Below are positions 33,814 through 45,776 of a stretch of 64,000 nt of DNA, piece by piece. The stretch comes from Spongospora subterranea f. sp. subterranea. Its lineage: Eukaryota > Endomyxa: Phytomyxea > Phytomyxea > Plasmodiophorida. Made by a program: the position numbers and the translations under genes. Within the stretch, counting starts at the first letter, position 1. Every line of letters begins with the position of its first letter. Under the pieces are notes generated by a model. That model worked only from the letters and a program-made list of their open reading frames with translations. It made no database searches and was not told the DNA's origin. The stretch spans positions 1 to 64,000 of the forward strand of contig JAUGWO010000053.1 in the NCBI GenBank assembly GCA_049724395.1, read 5' to 3'.

Positions 33814-35354
33814 TTACTGATAGGTCATAGCTGAAGTTGGTCGTGGCGGTTTTGAGTTTCGTTGCCCGAACGAGCATGAAAGACCTCGGCCGGATGTGCT
33901 CCGCCTGAATCGATTTCTAGGATGATGATCGGCGAGCGATGCCGACGACCACGATCGGTCCACGACGCCAGGACCGGTGGTCGTGGCGCTGCGATCCGAG
34001 TTCCCCGACCGGGGCTTGTGCTTCCCGATCGGGCGCGACTGGATCATGACGACGTTGTCGCGCGATAGAATATCGTGTAGTAGGACGCTCTCGTACGATT
34101 GGAATATGGCCGTCGATTCGACATCTGCGCAAACAGTTTGTGATCAGATTTTACGAACCTCATCAACGTTCGTTCTGACATCGAGAAACTACATATAATG
34201 ACACCAAAATCACAGCAACTTCGTCATCAAGAAAAAAAAATTGAAAAATAGAACAAATCACGATCAATTGAGGTCATTTTACAACAAACAATGTGATACG
34301 ATCTCAAACTGTAAACAACAGCACCAGTTCCTGGTCAGAAGTATTTGTAGATGAGTTTGGTTTACCGGATCGAGTCTGTGGTTGTGCGGTCGTGGCGCTA
34401 GACATACAGACCATCAGGTTGGCGTACCGGCCCAGCGCCCTACGGCCGGATTTGACCTTTTTCCCCAGGACACTGTTGAGCAGATCGGATCGGCGGCGGA
34501 TCCGGTTGCCGGGCCAGACCCCGTTATCGTGATAGATATCCAATCCGGCGAACTCGATCCGGTGCTGGAAGTCCATCCAACGCCGGGCGACGTCGTCGAC
34601 GACCTGGACCGAGTACGATCGGGGATCCGTTTCCGAGATGGACCCGCCGGCGACGCCGAACTGGTGCATGGCAGACGGGATCCGCTCGCAATGGGCCATG
34701 AACTCGTCCAACGATAACGGCGACCTCGTGATACGATCGACCAGAGCGGACACCTTCTCAGACAAATCAACTACTGGATCAGTAATTTTCAACAAAAACA
34801 ACGAAATTGAATTGGGTTCAATGTTCCCAGAGCAGTGATTTAAAGGTGAATTGAACCGATTAACACGAAATATGACGATTTCGAACAATCTGGTGAAGTC
34901 AATTCAGGTTGGGGTTTTTATGAACGCGATATGTTGTTTTGACTTCAGAGACAAGAGTGTTTGTGAAAGATCGGACCTGATCTGGCGTTGATCTGTAGAG
35001 TGTGAACTGGATGATGTTACGGATATCGCCATGGCCATGGCCAGGGGTCGATGGCGATGGCGCAGACGATCGGCGACCGGGCATGGATCTGGATGTGTTC
35101 GGCTTGGGGCGATGGTGTTGGACCCGACCACCTGAACAGGCGGAATCGTCGTTCAGCCCGAGCGCCCAATACAGGAGATGGGCTCGAGGGCGCATCCACA
35201 TCATTCGATCCAGATAGAAACACAGCGATATGTGGCAAACCCCCATGATGTTCATCTGATTCGAAACCAGATCAGCTACGAATGTGGGGCCGTCGGGATA
35301 AACTATCCATTGAACGAAGGTGGAACAACAAAACTCGGTATGAAAGATCGCCAA
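33814..35354 (-). CDS. Unknown multi-exon gene
   Basis: Three coding-like blocks on the minus strand: an upstream block ending GDIRNIIQFTLYRSTPDQ and SFTNTLVSE (about 35250-34950); a central block with VDLSEKVSALVDRITRSPLS, DVARRWMDFQHRIEFAG and RALGRYANLMVCMSS (34790-34370); and a downstream block DVESTAIFQSYESVLLHDIL (about 34090) followed by a Ser/Arg-rich tail to 33814. Exon joints are not proven, and the GC-rich plus-strand frames over the same bases look like shadows. I recognise no family. Helical content is suggested. Confidence 0.3.
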
Positions 35355-35542
35355 TCCAACAAAGCACAGAGGAACAGGACTATCTCAATCTCCGCAATAT
35401 GAAGTATGCCGTATCCAACAATTGTTTTTAAAGATCAAACGACGACAAGAACCACTCATTCAGAAAAAATGTGAGAACAACGCGATAAACTTCTTCGATC
35501 AAAAAGCGCCGGTCGAAGTTAAAACTATAATTTGGTGATTTT

Positions 35543-37136
35543 TCAAAATGGCATTTGAATATTATCTGTGCGCGTTTCGACCTGATCCTCTGGAATGGCC
35601 AGTCCATCGGGTAATAGAATATCGCGTATGAGTTCGGGTGATAGGACCTGGTCGGCCTGAGTCCATCGCTCAGTGATCGTATGGACCAGGTCTAGATACC
35701 AGACGACATCGCGATGGCGCCAGTCACCCTGGGCCGACGCCAACAACCTTAGATAGGATTGGTAATCGGGGCAGGCGTCGTCCCCCTCGGCAACGATATC
35801 AATCGGCGGCTGGCGCCGTTCGATCCAGTCGGCCAGGCTTTCGCCATTGCCATCCCGCGTATTCCGAACATAAAGTTCAAGGACGTTGATCACCGACAGT
35901 CGTACTGGATTCGGTGGCAAATCTAAAATGATTTCCAGCGATTCCTAATCCACATCAACTCAGTTCAACAAAAAACGATCGCCATTGGACTTCATTGCCC
36001 AAAAACCACAAACAAACAAAGTTTGATTTCCTTTGAAAAAACAACGAGAACCAAAAGGCGATTTGGTTCAATTTGGTAACGAATGCGTTAATCGTGAAAA
36101 GGTGATACAGCACCTGGAATTTGTGAAGAAGTCGTTGATTATTGTGAAACTGTTTGATCGTGTCGTGATCCGGTCTGGACATGATCCGTTTGATATCGTC
36201 CAACTGGCGAATCTGTTCCTGAACCTGTGTCGACGGGTGAACGTGTTCGGGTTCGCTGGGGACGTGGTCGTGGTCGTCACGAGCGAAAACGGCCTCGATC
36301 AGGGCGCCGCCCACGATTTTATGGTGAATATTGACGAGACAATTGACGGCGTCCTCGATTGTGGAATATCGCACCACAATCCAGCCATCCGCTAAACCGT
36401 CCCGCGTCAGGTTCGTCAACCGCCCGAATCGCCCGAAAAACGACCGCGCCACCGACTCGGGCATTGCCGCTATCGGGCTGAACGACGATATGCACCGCGT
36501 TGGGTATTCGAGCGCATATCGAGCGCGAATACCATCACCGCCGAACACCTTTCCCATTACAGAAATCAGAAACCAATCGCTGAACAAACCCAGAATAAAC
36601 ACAATTTCGACGATCATTTTGGAACACAATCTTTGGAACTTTTGGTCAAAATCGGAAATCAAGATAACCATTTTTCATGGTTTGAGTGATTTGACCTGTT
36701 TGTGGAGAATTTGTTTGGCGAATTGACAATCGGATGAAGTGGGGAAGGAGATGAATAAACCGTAATGACCCGTAAAGGCCTCGACCGGATTGGTTCGATC
36801 GAAGATGCCGATCTTGAGAGTGCGCTTGACGGCGTTCAGCGGGCCGATTCGGGTGCTGATGGCGATCTCGGAGATGCGACCAGGAATACGGTCGATAAAG
36901 AGGATGGGGGTTGGCGATGGCGATAGGATATGGGCGAGCTGGCAATGATCGTCGTGCGATGCCGACGACGATAATGCGGTCTGGTATAGCGCCAGGCGAT
37001 GGCGCAGGTCGAAGGATTCGGTGGCCAGAAGGCGGTAGGCGTCGGCCAGGTCGGACGTGGACGGAGCCGAGGGCGATGAGGGCGATGGCGGTGGAGGAAT
37101 CGGGCGAGAACCGGTTGACATTGTCGGTCGTCGCAT
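35543..37136 (-). CDS. Tandem RRM-like RNA-binding protein
   Basis: Three exons. Exon 1 (37136 to about 36693) has a Pro/Ser-rich start, a helix, then an RRM-like fold (PTPILFIDRIPG ... HYGLFISFPTSSDCQFAKQI). An intron with donor GTCAAATC and acceptor GGGAAAG leads to exon 2, completing it and adding a second RRM-like unit: SFFGRFGRLTNLTRDGLADG, WIVVRYSTIEDAVNCLVNI, GGALIEAVFAR (about 36460-36290). A third exon starting ESLEIILDLPPNPVRL (about 35947) adds a C-terminal helical region to TGA 35543. The aromatic RNP1 residues are weak (GWIVVRY), so RNA binding is inferred. Role unknown; splicing or mRNA handling is plausible. Confidence 0.5.
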
Positions 37137-37253
37137 ATCTATTCGATGGCGATTAAGGGTCGACCATCTAGTACCCGCCGTTAGGTCAGGGTCAACAACA
37201 ACGAACTTGCTTGTTGGCCAAAGACACAGGAAACAGACGTTGCCGACGCTACG

Positions 37254-37732
37254 ATGGGGACAGCATTGGCCGACGATCGTGTGATCATGCCGACGGTGAC
37301 CAAGAAGAGGTGCGACTTCAGCACCATTTCATCGTCGGAATTCGCAACAAGTAAACAAGGCCAGACGGGATTGGAATCGGGTTTGGTCCCAATACCCAGT
37401 TCTACATTAACGATATCAATGATCGGGACGTTGGGAGACACTGGTAGGTCGACGGGTGTCCAAATTTCATTGCCAATGTCTGATTAACGACTGAACAGAT
37501 GGTCCTCTCATATCAACGCCCCTCTGGCCTGGGCCCGAATTCCTTTTTTGAAAACAGCGATACGTCAGGTAAGCGACTGAATGCTTCCGTCATCGTGGAA
37601 TGGCGTTAGGACCGATGCATTGTTGCCGACGTGATTCACTACACGGTGCCGTCATGTTCGGCCACGTCCGCCTGCACGAAACTGCTCGCATATAATGCCG
37701 AACTGCTGCAAAAAAATGATCCGTTATCATGA
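37254..37732 (+). CDS. Unknown spliced gene, weak
   Basis: Plus-strand coding-like blocks: DGIGIGFGPNTQFYINDIND (about 37370-37430), WSSHINAPLAWARIPFLKTA (about 37500-37560), then after an intron with donor GTAAGC and acceptor CGTTAG, DRCIVADVIHYTVPSC to TGA 37732. Phases at the first junction disagree by one base. No family recognised. The minus-strand frame over 37181-37441 is the competing reading. Confidence 0.25.
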
Positions 37733-37785
37733 TCAATTCAGTAAATTTTGAGTTTTAATTGAATCAACTTTCCTTGGCTGTCACC

Positions 37786-38045
37786 TGAAGCTTGATTCCT
37801 GTCTGTCCCGGTTGGTGGCAGGTAAGGCCAGGTGAGTGTAAGGCATGAGTTCGAAACCACGGGTGGATTCCCATTCGTTGCGTTCGTTAGGGCAGGTTAT
37901 GTTGCTGAATCCAGCTGGTCTAACAGGTTCCTTCAGTGGATACCCCAAGATATTTGTAGCGGCCAGGCGGAAGTAAGGAAACACCTGGGAGTACAAAGGA
38001 GTACCCGACCAATAAGAACCCGCCAATAGCTGTATACCATATTAT
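37786..38045 (+). mobile_element. SINE-like element, copy 2
   Basis: Related to the insertion at 7306-7583 but in the opposite orientation. It is flanked by imperfect 13-bp direct repeats TTGG(C/T)TGTCACCT (about 37773 and 38049). Its 5' part has an A-box-like TGGCAGGTAAGG (about 37806) and, some 30 bp on, a B-box-like AGTTCGAAACC, as expected for a tRNA-derived RNA polymerase III promoter. It ends in a degenerate ATACCAT tail. Confidence 0.7.
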
Positions 38046-38049
38046 ACCA

Positions 38050-38744
38050 TTGGTTGTCACCTACCAACAATAGGTAAACTATTGACAGCAGTCAAGTAAC
38101 CTTCAACGGTCATCACAAATTTGTCTCATAGTTCAACTTTTAGATTGTCCAATTTCCAGACACTACGGGTCCTTGCCATCGACAGGACATTTGTCTAATT
38201 ATATTCAGTCATAAGATGACAGTTTGTGATCAATGGTCCAGTTTGTTAACCCGGCAAACGTTGAGCGATGCACACACAAGCAGGCAGTTTTGGTTTTCAC
38301 GTGGGTGCGTCCGCGCAGAAATGTTCTTCCGTGAAACATCCCTTCAGAATGTAGGATATTCAGAGGGGACGAACCCAGACCCGATCCTTTTTGATTCGCA
38401 CGCCTCACAAAAGATAGCCCGTCTAATTGTTCATGTACTGTGATGTGGCGCCATGTAACGGAGAAATCTGCGTGATGTCGTCATCAACGCTGTTTTTCAA
38501 ATTTCTCGTTCACACTGACTGAGCGTTCGATATAAATGCCCTGTCCCACAGTAGCAGCCTCCCCGGCGCATCAACAAATTCCACAGTCGAACCGCATGCC
38601 GTTCCCAATTCTTTTTTGGGATGTGCAGTGAGTCCAATCACGAACCACCTGTTAGCCAAGCTGACTGGTGATGTACATGCGAGTCGGCATGATCCTTGGG
38701 TATACTGACAGACTCATTATCGTAACACAAACTTCGTTTTCACC
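38050..38744. other. Intergenic, upstream of secreted protein gene
   Basis: No gene seen. A TATA-like 'gatataaatg' lies about 215 bp before the ATG at 38745. Frames on both strands are short and unconvincing. Confidence 0.4.
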
Positions 38745-39560
38745 ATGCGGATTGATATTCAGCGAGCGATCTTGAGATTGGCGTTTGCCGCGCTCTGGTT
38801 CGCGATTATATTCGCCAGTGAGGCGTCTGCGTCCAGAATGACCAGCCAACCAAACACGTTACCTTTGGGAACAGGAATTCAACTTGACACCGAACAGCTA
38901 ACGGAGATCGGAATAAGCACAGACAAAAGGACCGACATGATTTTGTTAAAGAAACTTCAAAAATGTTGGCTTTATTTGTTCAAAGCACTTATGACTACCC
39001 GTTGTCGCTTTGGTCGAGATTTCATGGAGTCTGACCAATCAAACAATGCGAAAACTGTCATAACTCTAAATATGTTAATTACAGATTTCAATGGTGATCA
39101 AATTCCTGCATTTGATGCCAGTCTCCTTCCTTCACAATTTGGATTGTTCATGGTTGATTTATTCTCTAACTACAACGTGGAGCTAGGAATGACAATCAGT
39201 GTGTGTCGTCCCAACCGCACAACATCAAAGGGTACTTCATCAAAAAAGAATCCTGCACCGGGCAATCATTTATCCAAAAGACTGCTTCCTCAAGGTCATG
39301 GTTTGGTTTACGAACATTGTTCCAAGGCTCGCGGTCTTCATGTGCTGCTCTCTGATAAGGCTCGCGAAAAGGACTGGAAGCTGAAACGTCGTGCAAATGC
39401 GAAAAAAGTATCGTTTTCTTTATTGTTGCAGGGCAACCTTGCAAATATGAAACTGCCGCAACCGAACAAGAAGTGGTTTGCGAAAGGCTATTATTCTCAG
39501 CTTGACCAATTTTTCTCGCAGTATTTTCTAGATGCAGTTATCGTTGTTGATCAGAATTAA
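38745..39560 (+). CDS. Predicted secreted protein, unknown
   Basis: A single-exon 271-codon ORF from a good ATG. Residues 1-28 form a signal peptide: a basic start, a hydrophobic core AILRLAFAALWFAIIFA and a SEASA cleavage site. The mature part has no other membrane segment, few cysteines, an FFSQYFLDAVIVV end and a Lys-rich middle (KAREKDWKLKRRANAKK). No family recognised. Secretion and the lack of introns would suit a lineage-specific extracellular protein or effector candidate, but that is inference. Confidence 0.6.
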   Translation: MRIDIQRAILRLAFAALWFAIIFASEASASRMTSQPNTLPLGTGIQLDTEQLTEIGISTDKRTDMILLKKLQKCWLYLFKALMTTRCRFGRDFMESDQSNNAKTVITLNMLITDFNGDQIPAFDASLLPSQFGLFMVDLFSNYNVELGMTISVCRPNRTTSKGTSSKKNPAPGNHLSKRLLPQGHGLVYEHCSKARGLHVLLSDKAREKDWKLKRRANAKKVSFSLLLQGNLANMKLPQPNKKWFAKGYYSQLDQFFSQYFLDAVIVVDQN

Positions 39561-39699
39561 ATCCGGTGATCCGAAGATCCAGCTAATTGAAATGTTGATG
39601 AATAAACAACCACATTCACATAGTTGACGAATCAGAGCGAAAGATTAACTATATTACACGCCAGGGGGGACCCTCGACATGATTGATCATGCGATGAAA

Positions 39700-40769
39700 G
39701 GTTCTAAAGCCTCAGCCTGCGGAAGCGATTGCGAACATCGTCCTCGACATTGATAGCACAGTCAGTGCCCGGACGATGCGGTGGAATTGTCTCAGCGGCT
39801 TGTTTAGAGAAGACTCTGCAAACTCTGCATGTTGAGCTGGACGTTGGATCGCATCGTGAGGTAGTTCAGTTTCATCGAAGACCTTTCCGGGGGACCCAAC
39901 CATTTGTTTTGTGTTTGAGTTCGGCATTTTGGTGCAAGCTTGGTGTCAATGCTCATTCGCCAGACATAATTACCTTCGCTGAATGTTCGGCAGTCTGTCC
40001 GACATTGTGATAGTGTGAGGTCGATCCCATGATCCGACTTACTAAAACCCCCTACATATTGGGACACTGGGGATATTCCCTGTACGGAACACCACAATGC
40101 CTTGAACCCAAGTCGCATCATTGCAAATCAGCCGTCTATATTTCCGGAGGTTCGTTCCTCCCATGCTCAAACTGCGCTCTACTTCCGTATTTCGTACCTG
40201 GACAACCTTGGATTCCCCAAAAACCCTCTCACGGGGTTTTTGAACTCAGATCTTCCCCAAAATCCCTGCCCACGAGGTTTTTGAACTCAGATCTTACACT
40301 GACATGGTCCTACTTGCCACCAACCGGGATAGACAGGAACCAAGCTAAAGGGGACCCGCCAATTGTGCGGGTTTCCCCCTGCCGAGTACGATGGGAAAGG
40401 TTGGACTGTCTATGAGAAAGAACTTCGCGTTGAATACGTTATCAGCTATTGAGACTTTGAAGAGATGCGTTTGGTGGGTCACTGACCGAAGGCGCCGTCA
40501 TCGATAACGGAAAGTTGGATTGGTTCAGTGAGTGATTCTAATGGAATTCGGTATGCATACGCGAACTGTGAAATAGCCCCACAGTCAATGAAAGCGAAGG
40601 TATTGATGGGAAAGGAATGTGATAGAGCGTACGGATGGCAGATCATTGGAGATGCCGTGATATGGAACACAACAGTGGATATCGATTGATTACGCATCGT
40701 GGAGTAGGGGTAACCTTGAGGTGTTGTATCATTTGACCCCATATAGCGCCCCTCGTGGGTCATTATCAA
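39700..40769 (-). pseudogene. Ty3/gypsy fragment, minus strand
   Basis: Degenerate pol piece. A retropepsin-like stretch with FIDCGAISQF lies at about 40600. Further along the minus strand (39930-39712) is GSPGKVFDETELPHDAIQ, matching GSSGKVFDENEADHEAVQ in the plus-strand element beginning at 40770. It also carries a SINE-like fragment (about 40255-40350). It is the same family as the neighbour but inverted, so the two meet head to head. Confidence 0.7.
40255..40350 (-). mobile_element. SINE-like fragment, copy 3
   Basis: The 5' end of the SINE family only. In minus orientation it shares 'cctgtctatcccggttggtggca' in diverged form and a 'gagttca' B-box-like stretch with the copy at 37786. Its start is duplicated: 'tttttgaactcagatctt' occurs twice (about 40236 and 40278). 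Confidence 0.5.
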
Positions 40770-43700
40770 CGGAGGAGAAAGATCGTCGCCGTCGAGAAGG
40801 ACTTTGTCTCTATTGGGGCAAGCCCGATCACTCGATCGCGACTCAGAACTTACAGCGATGTTGATATCACGTCAATACAATATCGCAAACTTCATCGTAT
40901 TCGTCACGAGTCCATTGTATATCAACAACTTATGCCCCCGTGTTCTATTTCCTGGTCTTCCAAATCAGAGGCTATTGATACGGTCGCATTTATTGATTGT
41001 GGCGCTTCGTCATTGTTCATCGACATGAAATTCGCTCGGCTCCATCAGATTCCGCTGGAGACTCTCAGAAACCCAATCCATCTTACCGTTATTGAAGGCA
41101 GACATCTCCGGGCAGGAACACACCAAACTCGCATTCTTTAGATTTCTATCGCCGCTATCCAGTTTCGCGCCCAGTTCTTCAGATCGACAACCCGTTGATC
41201 CCGATTGTACTCAGTATGGCGTTCATTCAACAAGCCAACCCATTCATCGATTGGCAGAACCTCACAATCGCAGCTCATCTCACCAACTCTTGCCATGAAG
41301 TTGTAGTACCGCCGACAGCAAGAATTGACGAGGTGGGATCATCCGGCAAAGTCTTCGATGAGAATGAGGCGGATCATGAGGCGGTCCAACTTCCGATCCA
41401 ATATGTGGGTTTCGCCGAAGTCTTCTCCAAGCAATGTGCAGAGAGTCTGCCACCACATCGACCCGCTGTCGATTTCGCTATCAATCTCGATGAAGATGCA
41501 GCAGCCCTCCCGTATAAACCCAGCTATTCCATATCAGCAAAAGAAGAGCCCGTACTGCAAGTCTACATCAAGATAACCTGGAACGAGGTTTATCAAGAAC
41601 TCGCAATCCCCTCTAGGAGCACCTAGCCTCTTTGTAAAGAAAAAGAATGGTTTTTTGCGACTGTGCGTCAACTATCGGTCCCTCAACAACATCACCAAGA
41701 ATGAACCATATCCTTTACCCCTCATCGATGACCTGTTACAACAACTCGCAGGCGCCAAATCCTACACGAAGATTGACCTACGCGGCGCGTAGGTAAATTT
41801 AATTCGGATCAGGCCAAATGATGAATGGAAAACTGCCTTCAACTGCAAGTATGGACATTTCAAATACCGGTATCAGGTAATGCCATTTGGTCTTAAGAAT
41901 GCACCAGCTTCATTTTAAAGATTTATGAACGAGAGGTTTCAAGAATGCCTGGACAAGTTCGTCGTCATCTATTTGGACGACATTTTTATTATATTCTGCA
42001 ATGTTGAAGAGCACGAGGTGCATGTTAAGGTGGTATTACAGAAGTTACGTGAGAACAGATTATTCGCCAATTTGGCGAAATGCGCTTTTTGAGTTCACCG
42101 CGCGGAATTCTTGGGTTATATCGTCAGCCCACAAAGCATAGAGCCGGATCCGGAAAAAAACCTCAAATATCACATCGTGGCAAACACCTACATCTGTCAA
42201 GGGGGTTCAATGTTCCTTGGGATTTGCCAATTTCTATTGCGACATCATCGTCCATTACTCGCAACATGCATCGCCACTTTACGCATTGACCAAGAAGAAG
42301 GTACCCTTCTCATGGCAATCGGTACGACGATTTCGATGCACTCAACGAGCCAGCTTTCAATAAAGCGCCAATATTGGCTCATTTCTGTACCACATCTCCT
42401 TGTTTGGTTGAAAGTGTCGCCTTCGATTTCGCAATTAATATTATATTGTCGCAGGTTCAGCCTGATGTAAAACTACGTCCAATAGCGTTGCACAATCGAA
42501 AGTTCACACCGGCCGAGATAAAATATGAGACCTATGACATGGAACCACTGGCAATGGTCGTAGCCTTATCGCGTTGCCGACATCATCTGGAGGGCACCCC
42601 TCACAAGGTCAAATTCCTGTCAGACCATAACAATCTGCGATATTTTGCAACGTCAACAATTCTCAACTGTCGACAAAGCTCGGTGGTCAATGATTGTTTC
42701 AGAGTACGAACATCCCATCCATCATCGAGCGGGATCACTTCCAGATCAGCGAGATGCGTTGTCAAGACGAGCAGAATACGTACTTCGATGTCATGATCCA
42801 GTTTAGAAACAGCAGCGAACCGCATTCATATCACAAGGCAACCTCAGCACTGGTCCACTGCAGTTAACTAGTGTCCATTCCCCCCGATCGCTTGTCGACC
42901 TTATCAAGGAAGCTCAGACCAAAGACAAAAAATCGCTCAGCATCTCATCCGCAATATTTCCAAACCCTTCGGGACAAGCGCTCGTGGTATCTACAGAACG
43001 GGAACAACTCTGTTGCACAACTTCATTACGCACCACTCGGAGGTCAACTCGGGCGCCGGAAAACGCTACAGGCAGTTCAAAGACATTTTTGTAATCGGGC
43101 ATGAACAGCTTCATTCGGCGATACGTCGAAACTTGTGATCGATGCCAGCGCAGGAAATTGCAGCGCAAGTTACCCGCAGGTCTACTTCGCTCTTTACCCA
43201 TTCCGACAAATTTGTGGCGGTCAATTTCACTCGATTTTATTGTTAAACCACCAAACTCTAACGGGTTCAATATTATTTTAGTGGTGGTCCATCGGCAATC
43301 TAAATTGGCGCATTTCATCCAGTGTAACGAGGACATCACATCACTTGAACTGCCCGAGCTGATGTTACGAAACGTGTTCCGGTTACATCGTTCTCCCAGA
43401 CGAAATCATATCTGATCGGGGTCCACAGATGATTGCAGGATTTGGAAGGAGCCTCCTCAACAGGCTGCAGATCGAGCGCAGCTGTCCACAGCACAGCACC
43501 CACAACCCAACGGGCAGACGGAACGAGTCAATCAAGTCGTACAACAATATCTGAAGACGTTCACCTCGTACCAACAGGAGGACTGGGAAGATTTGTTAGC
43601 GGTGGCGGAATTCCAGTTCAATAACACGGAAAATGCACCGACCCACTCTCCCCTTTTACGCGAACTACGGTTTCCATCCCCGCACCATCCACGTTTCGTC

Positions 43701-44500
43701 AACCTGCTACTCTCAGTCGAACCCGACATCCGATCAAGGGGCAAATCATCTTGGAGACACCCGGGTTTCCTTCATTCGAAGCTGCGACAAGCTGTGGATT
43801 TCATAAAAAAACATCCAGACAGACACCGTTCCGAAGCCTCCACATACGCTATCGGCGACCTAATCATGGTTAATCGAACAAAATGGAATACATGACGTTC
43901 CTGTCCTCAGCTCGAATTAATTCGCGGGCCCGTTCCCAATAACGACTGTCATCAACGAGACATATACAACACTTTCCACGTCTCACAACTAGAGCCATAT
44001 CACGTCAACAACATCCCAGCCAGGGCGTCAGAGACTCCACCGAACCCCAATATTCTTCCCAGACGAATATTCGCAGCCCCTGTTCGTCGTTCGGGACGTG
44101 ATCGACTCTAGAGTCTATCGTAACCAGCTTCAATACCTGGCCGATTGGGAAGGTATCCTCCATCGGAACGTTCCTGGGAACCTGCGAGCGGCCTGGCCGC
44201 AAACTCCCCACTTTTACGTGAGGCCATCATGGAGTTCCATCGTAGATATCCGGGCAAGCCATGTTCCGGAGCTAAAGAGGGAAATGGAGTGTCAGAACCC
44301 CACGCTAAGCCAGTCAGATTCGCTGCTCCATAAACCCCCAACAGCACACCCGTGGCCAGATCGGATTATCAATCTTTATAAACACATCGTCACCCTTGTC
44401 CATTATTCCCGTTTCCTCCGTCCCCCAGTCTATTCCTTCGTCCTTAGCCTTTTTTATTACCCAGTTCATAACACCTTTCGCGTTCCAATGACATGAAGCT
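40770..44500 (+). pseudogene. Ty3/gypsy chromovirus pol, degenerate
   Basis: Order from the left: protease with FIDCGASSLFID (about 40990-41030); reverse transcriptase with [49 protein letters not shown] and the catalytic YLDDI (about 41975); RNase H (about 42460-42660, KYETYDMEPLAMV); integrase zinc region (42990-43150, CDRCQRR); and catalytic core with SLDFIVKPPNSNG and SDRGPQ. Near 44150 is a chromodomain (ERSWEPASGLAANSP, EFHRRYPGKP), which marks chromoviruses. Stops and frame changes occur throughout, so it is dead. LTRs were not found. Confidence 0.85.
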
Positions 44501-44639
44501 TCGGTCGTGGAACCGCTTGATGAATAATTTAAAACCAGTACTGTGCTTGTTGATCAATTCAACATTAAAACCAAATCGTTCACCATTGCCAGAATAGCCG
44601 CCTAGTTCTCGGCTAGCCGTCTAAGGCAAAATCTCTAGC

Positions 44640-45560
44640 CGGCTAGCCGTAGTCGTGGATACCTTAACGTTTAGGCTTGACCGCGTCGAGGTGGCACTCG
44701 GGAAAATCGAATCGCTTACACAAGTTACCCAAATATCGGACAAACTCTGCAGGAGGCTGGATACTCTGGACGGTTCTATGCCGTTGTTCAAAACTTGATG
44801 ACAGAACTGATATCGCAATCCATTTCGTCGTTCGTCGATTCAAATTACTTTCGTTTGCAAAGTTGTTGAAATTTATTTTTCAAGCTTTTGGGACAAGATT
44901 TTAATCTCCTGGTGTGGCCCGTCTGTAGGCAATTGGAACAAGTCATGATCGTCTGTTTGCACGCCTTCGCAAACGAGTGCTGTATTTGCCCTCCCCTCGA
45001 GTTTCGTAACGGCAACAAAACTGTTCAGGTTATCCACCGTTTCTGTGGCAGAATTAAAAAAAAATGGTGTCAATTAGCCAGCAGTTGGGGTGTAGAAGAG
45101 ATATCTTGACAAGTTGCACTGCCCCGGGAGATTTAGGAAATAATGACTTCGCACGTCCACTGTTGATGATGTCATCATAGATATTGAAACCCTTCATCGA
45201 AACGTCAATTCTTTGAACAATTGCAAAAAAATGGCAGCCCCAGTCCTTAAACAAGTAAATGCAGCCCATCAACTGCCAATCACGACCGCCTGCACTCATG
45301 GTTTCAGGACATCAGAGCTGTTCACTTTCAATATCCGTACATATTTCAATGAACAGCACCTTGTTCGATGACCTCACTTTAGTGTTGAGAAGTGAATTAC
45401 TTTCAGGAGGCAGCAATAGCAGCTCCTCGGCATCCAGTCGTCATTGCCAGTTGTTGACCACCGATTCGGGAAGATTGTCCCCTAGTGGCGCAACAAGCAA
45501 CAATCAACGCACAAATCTTCTCAGTGAAGTTTTCCAGTGTGTCAAGTTATTTATTTAACA
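44640..45560 (-). pseudogene. USP-type protease fragment of transposon
   Basis: Reverse-orientation copy of about 60930-61800. The minus strand codes GRDWQLMGCIYLFKDWGCHF and FAIVQRIDVSMKGFNIYDDI (45300-45160), which is the His box of a USP-type peptidase. It then codes TETVDNLNSFVAVTKLEG (about 45040) followed by the frame-shifted zinc-knuckle part, and ends in the segment shared with 61600-61800. Frames are broken, and the transposase and Cys box are absent. Confidence 0.75.
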
Positions 45561-45776
45561 TGTCCGGTACGTAGCCCCCTATCAGTGAAAGTGTTGGCAC
45601 TTTGGGTCCGTGTGTTGAACTCGCCCATCAGGGTCTACGAAACCGTGAATGTCTTTGATCCTTACACTTTAGGCAAATTAACCAATCGAAACTGGACTGA
45701 TCGTTTTCTAATCCTGATGTAAATTTGTTGAATACTATTTGGTGTTTTTTAAACGAATGGGAATACATTCGGCATA

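Noticed and set aside
34382-34717. Plus-strand 111-codon frame
   Set aside because: GC-rich shadow of the better minus-strand frame, with no initiation or splice support.
45259-45558. Plus-strand Ser-rich frame
   Set aside because: Antisense of the USP-module fragment.
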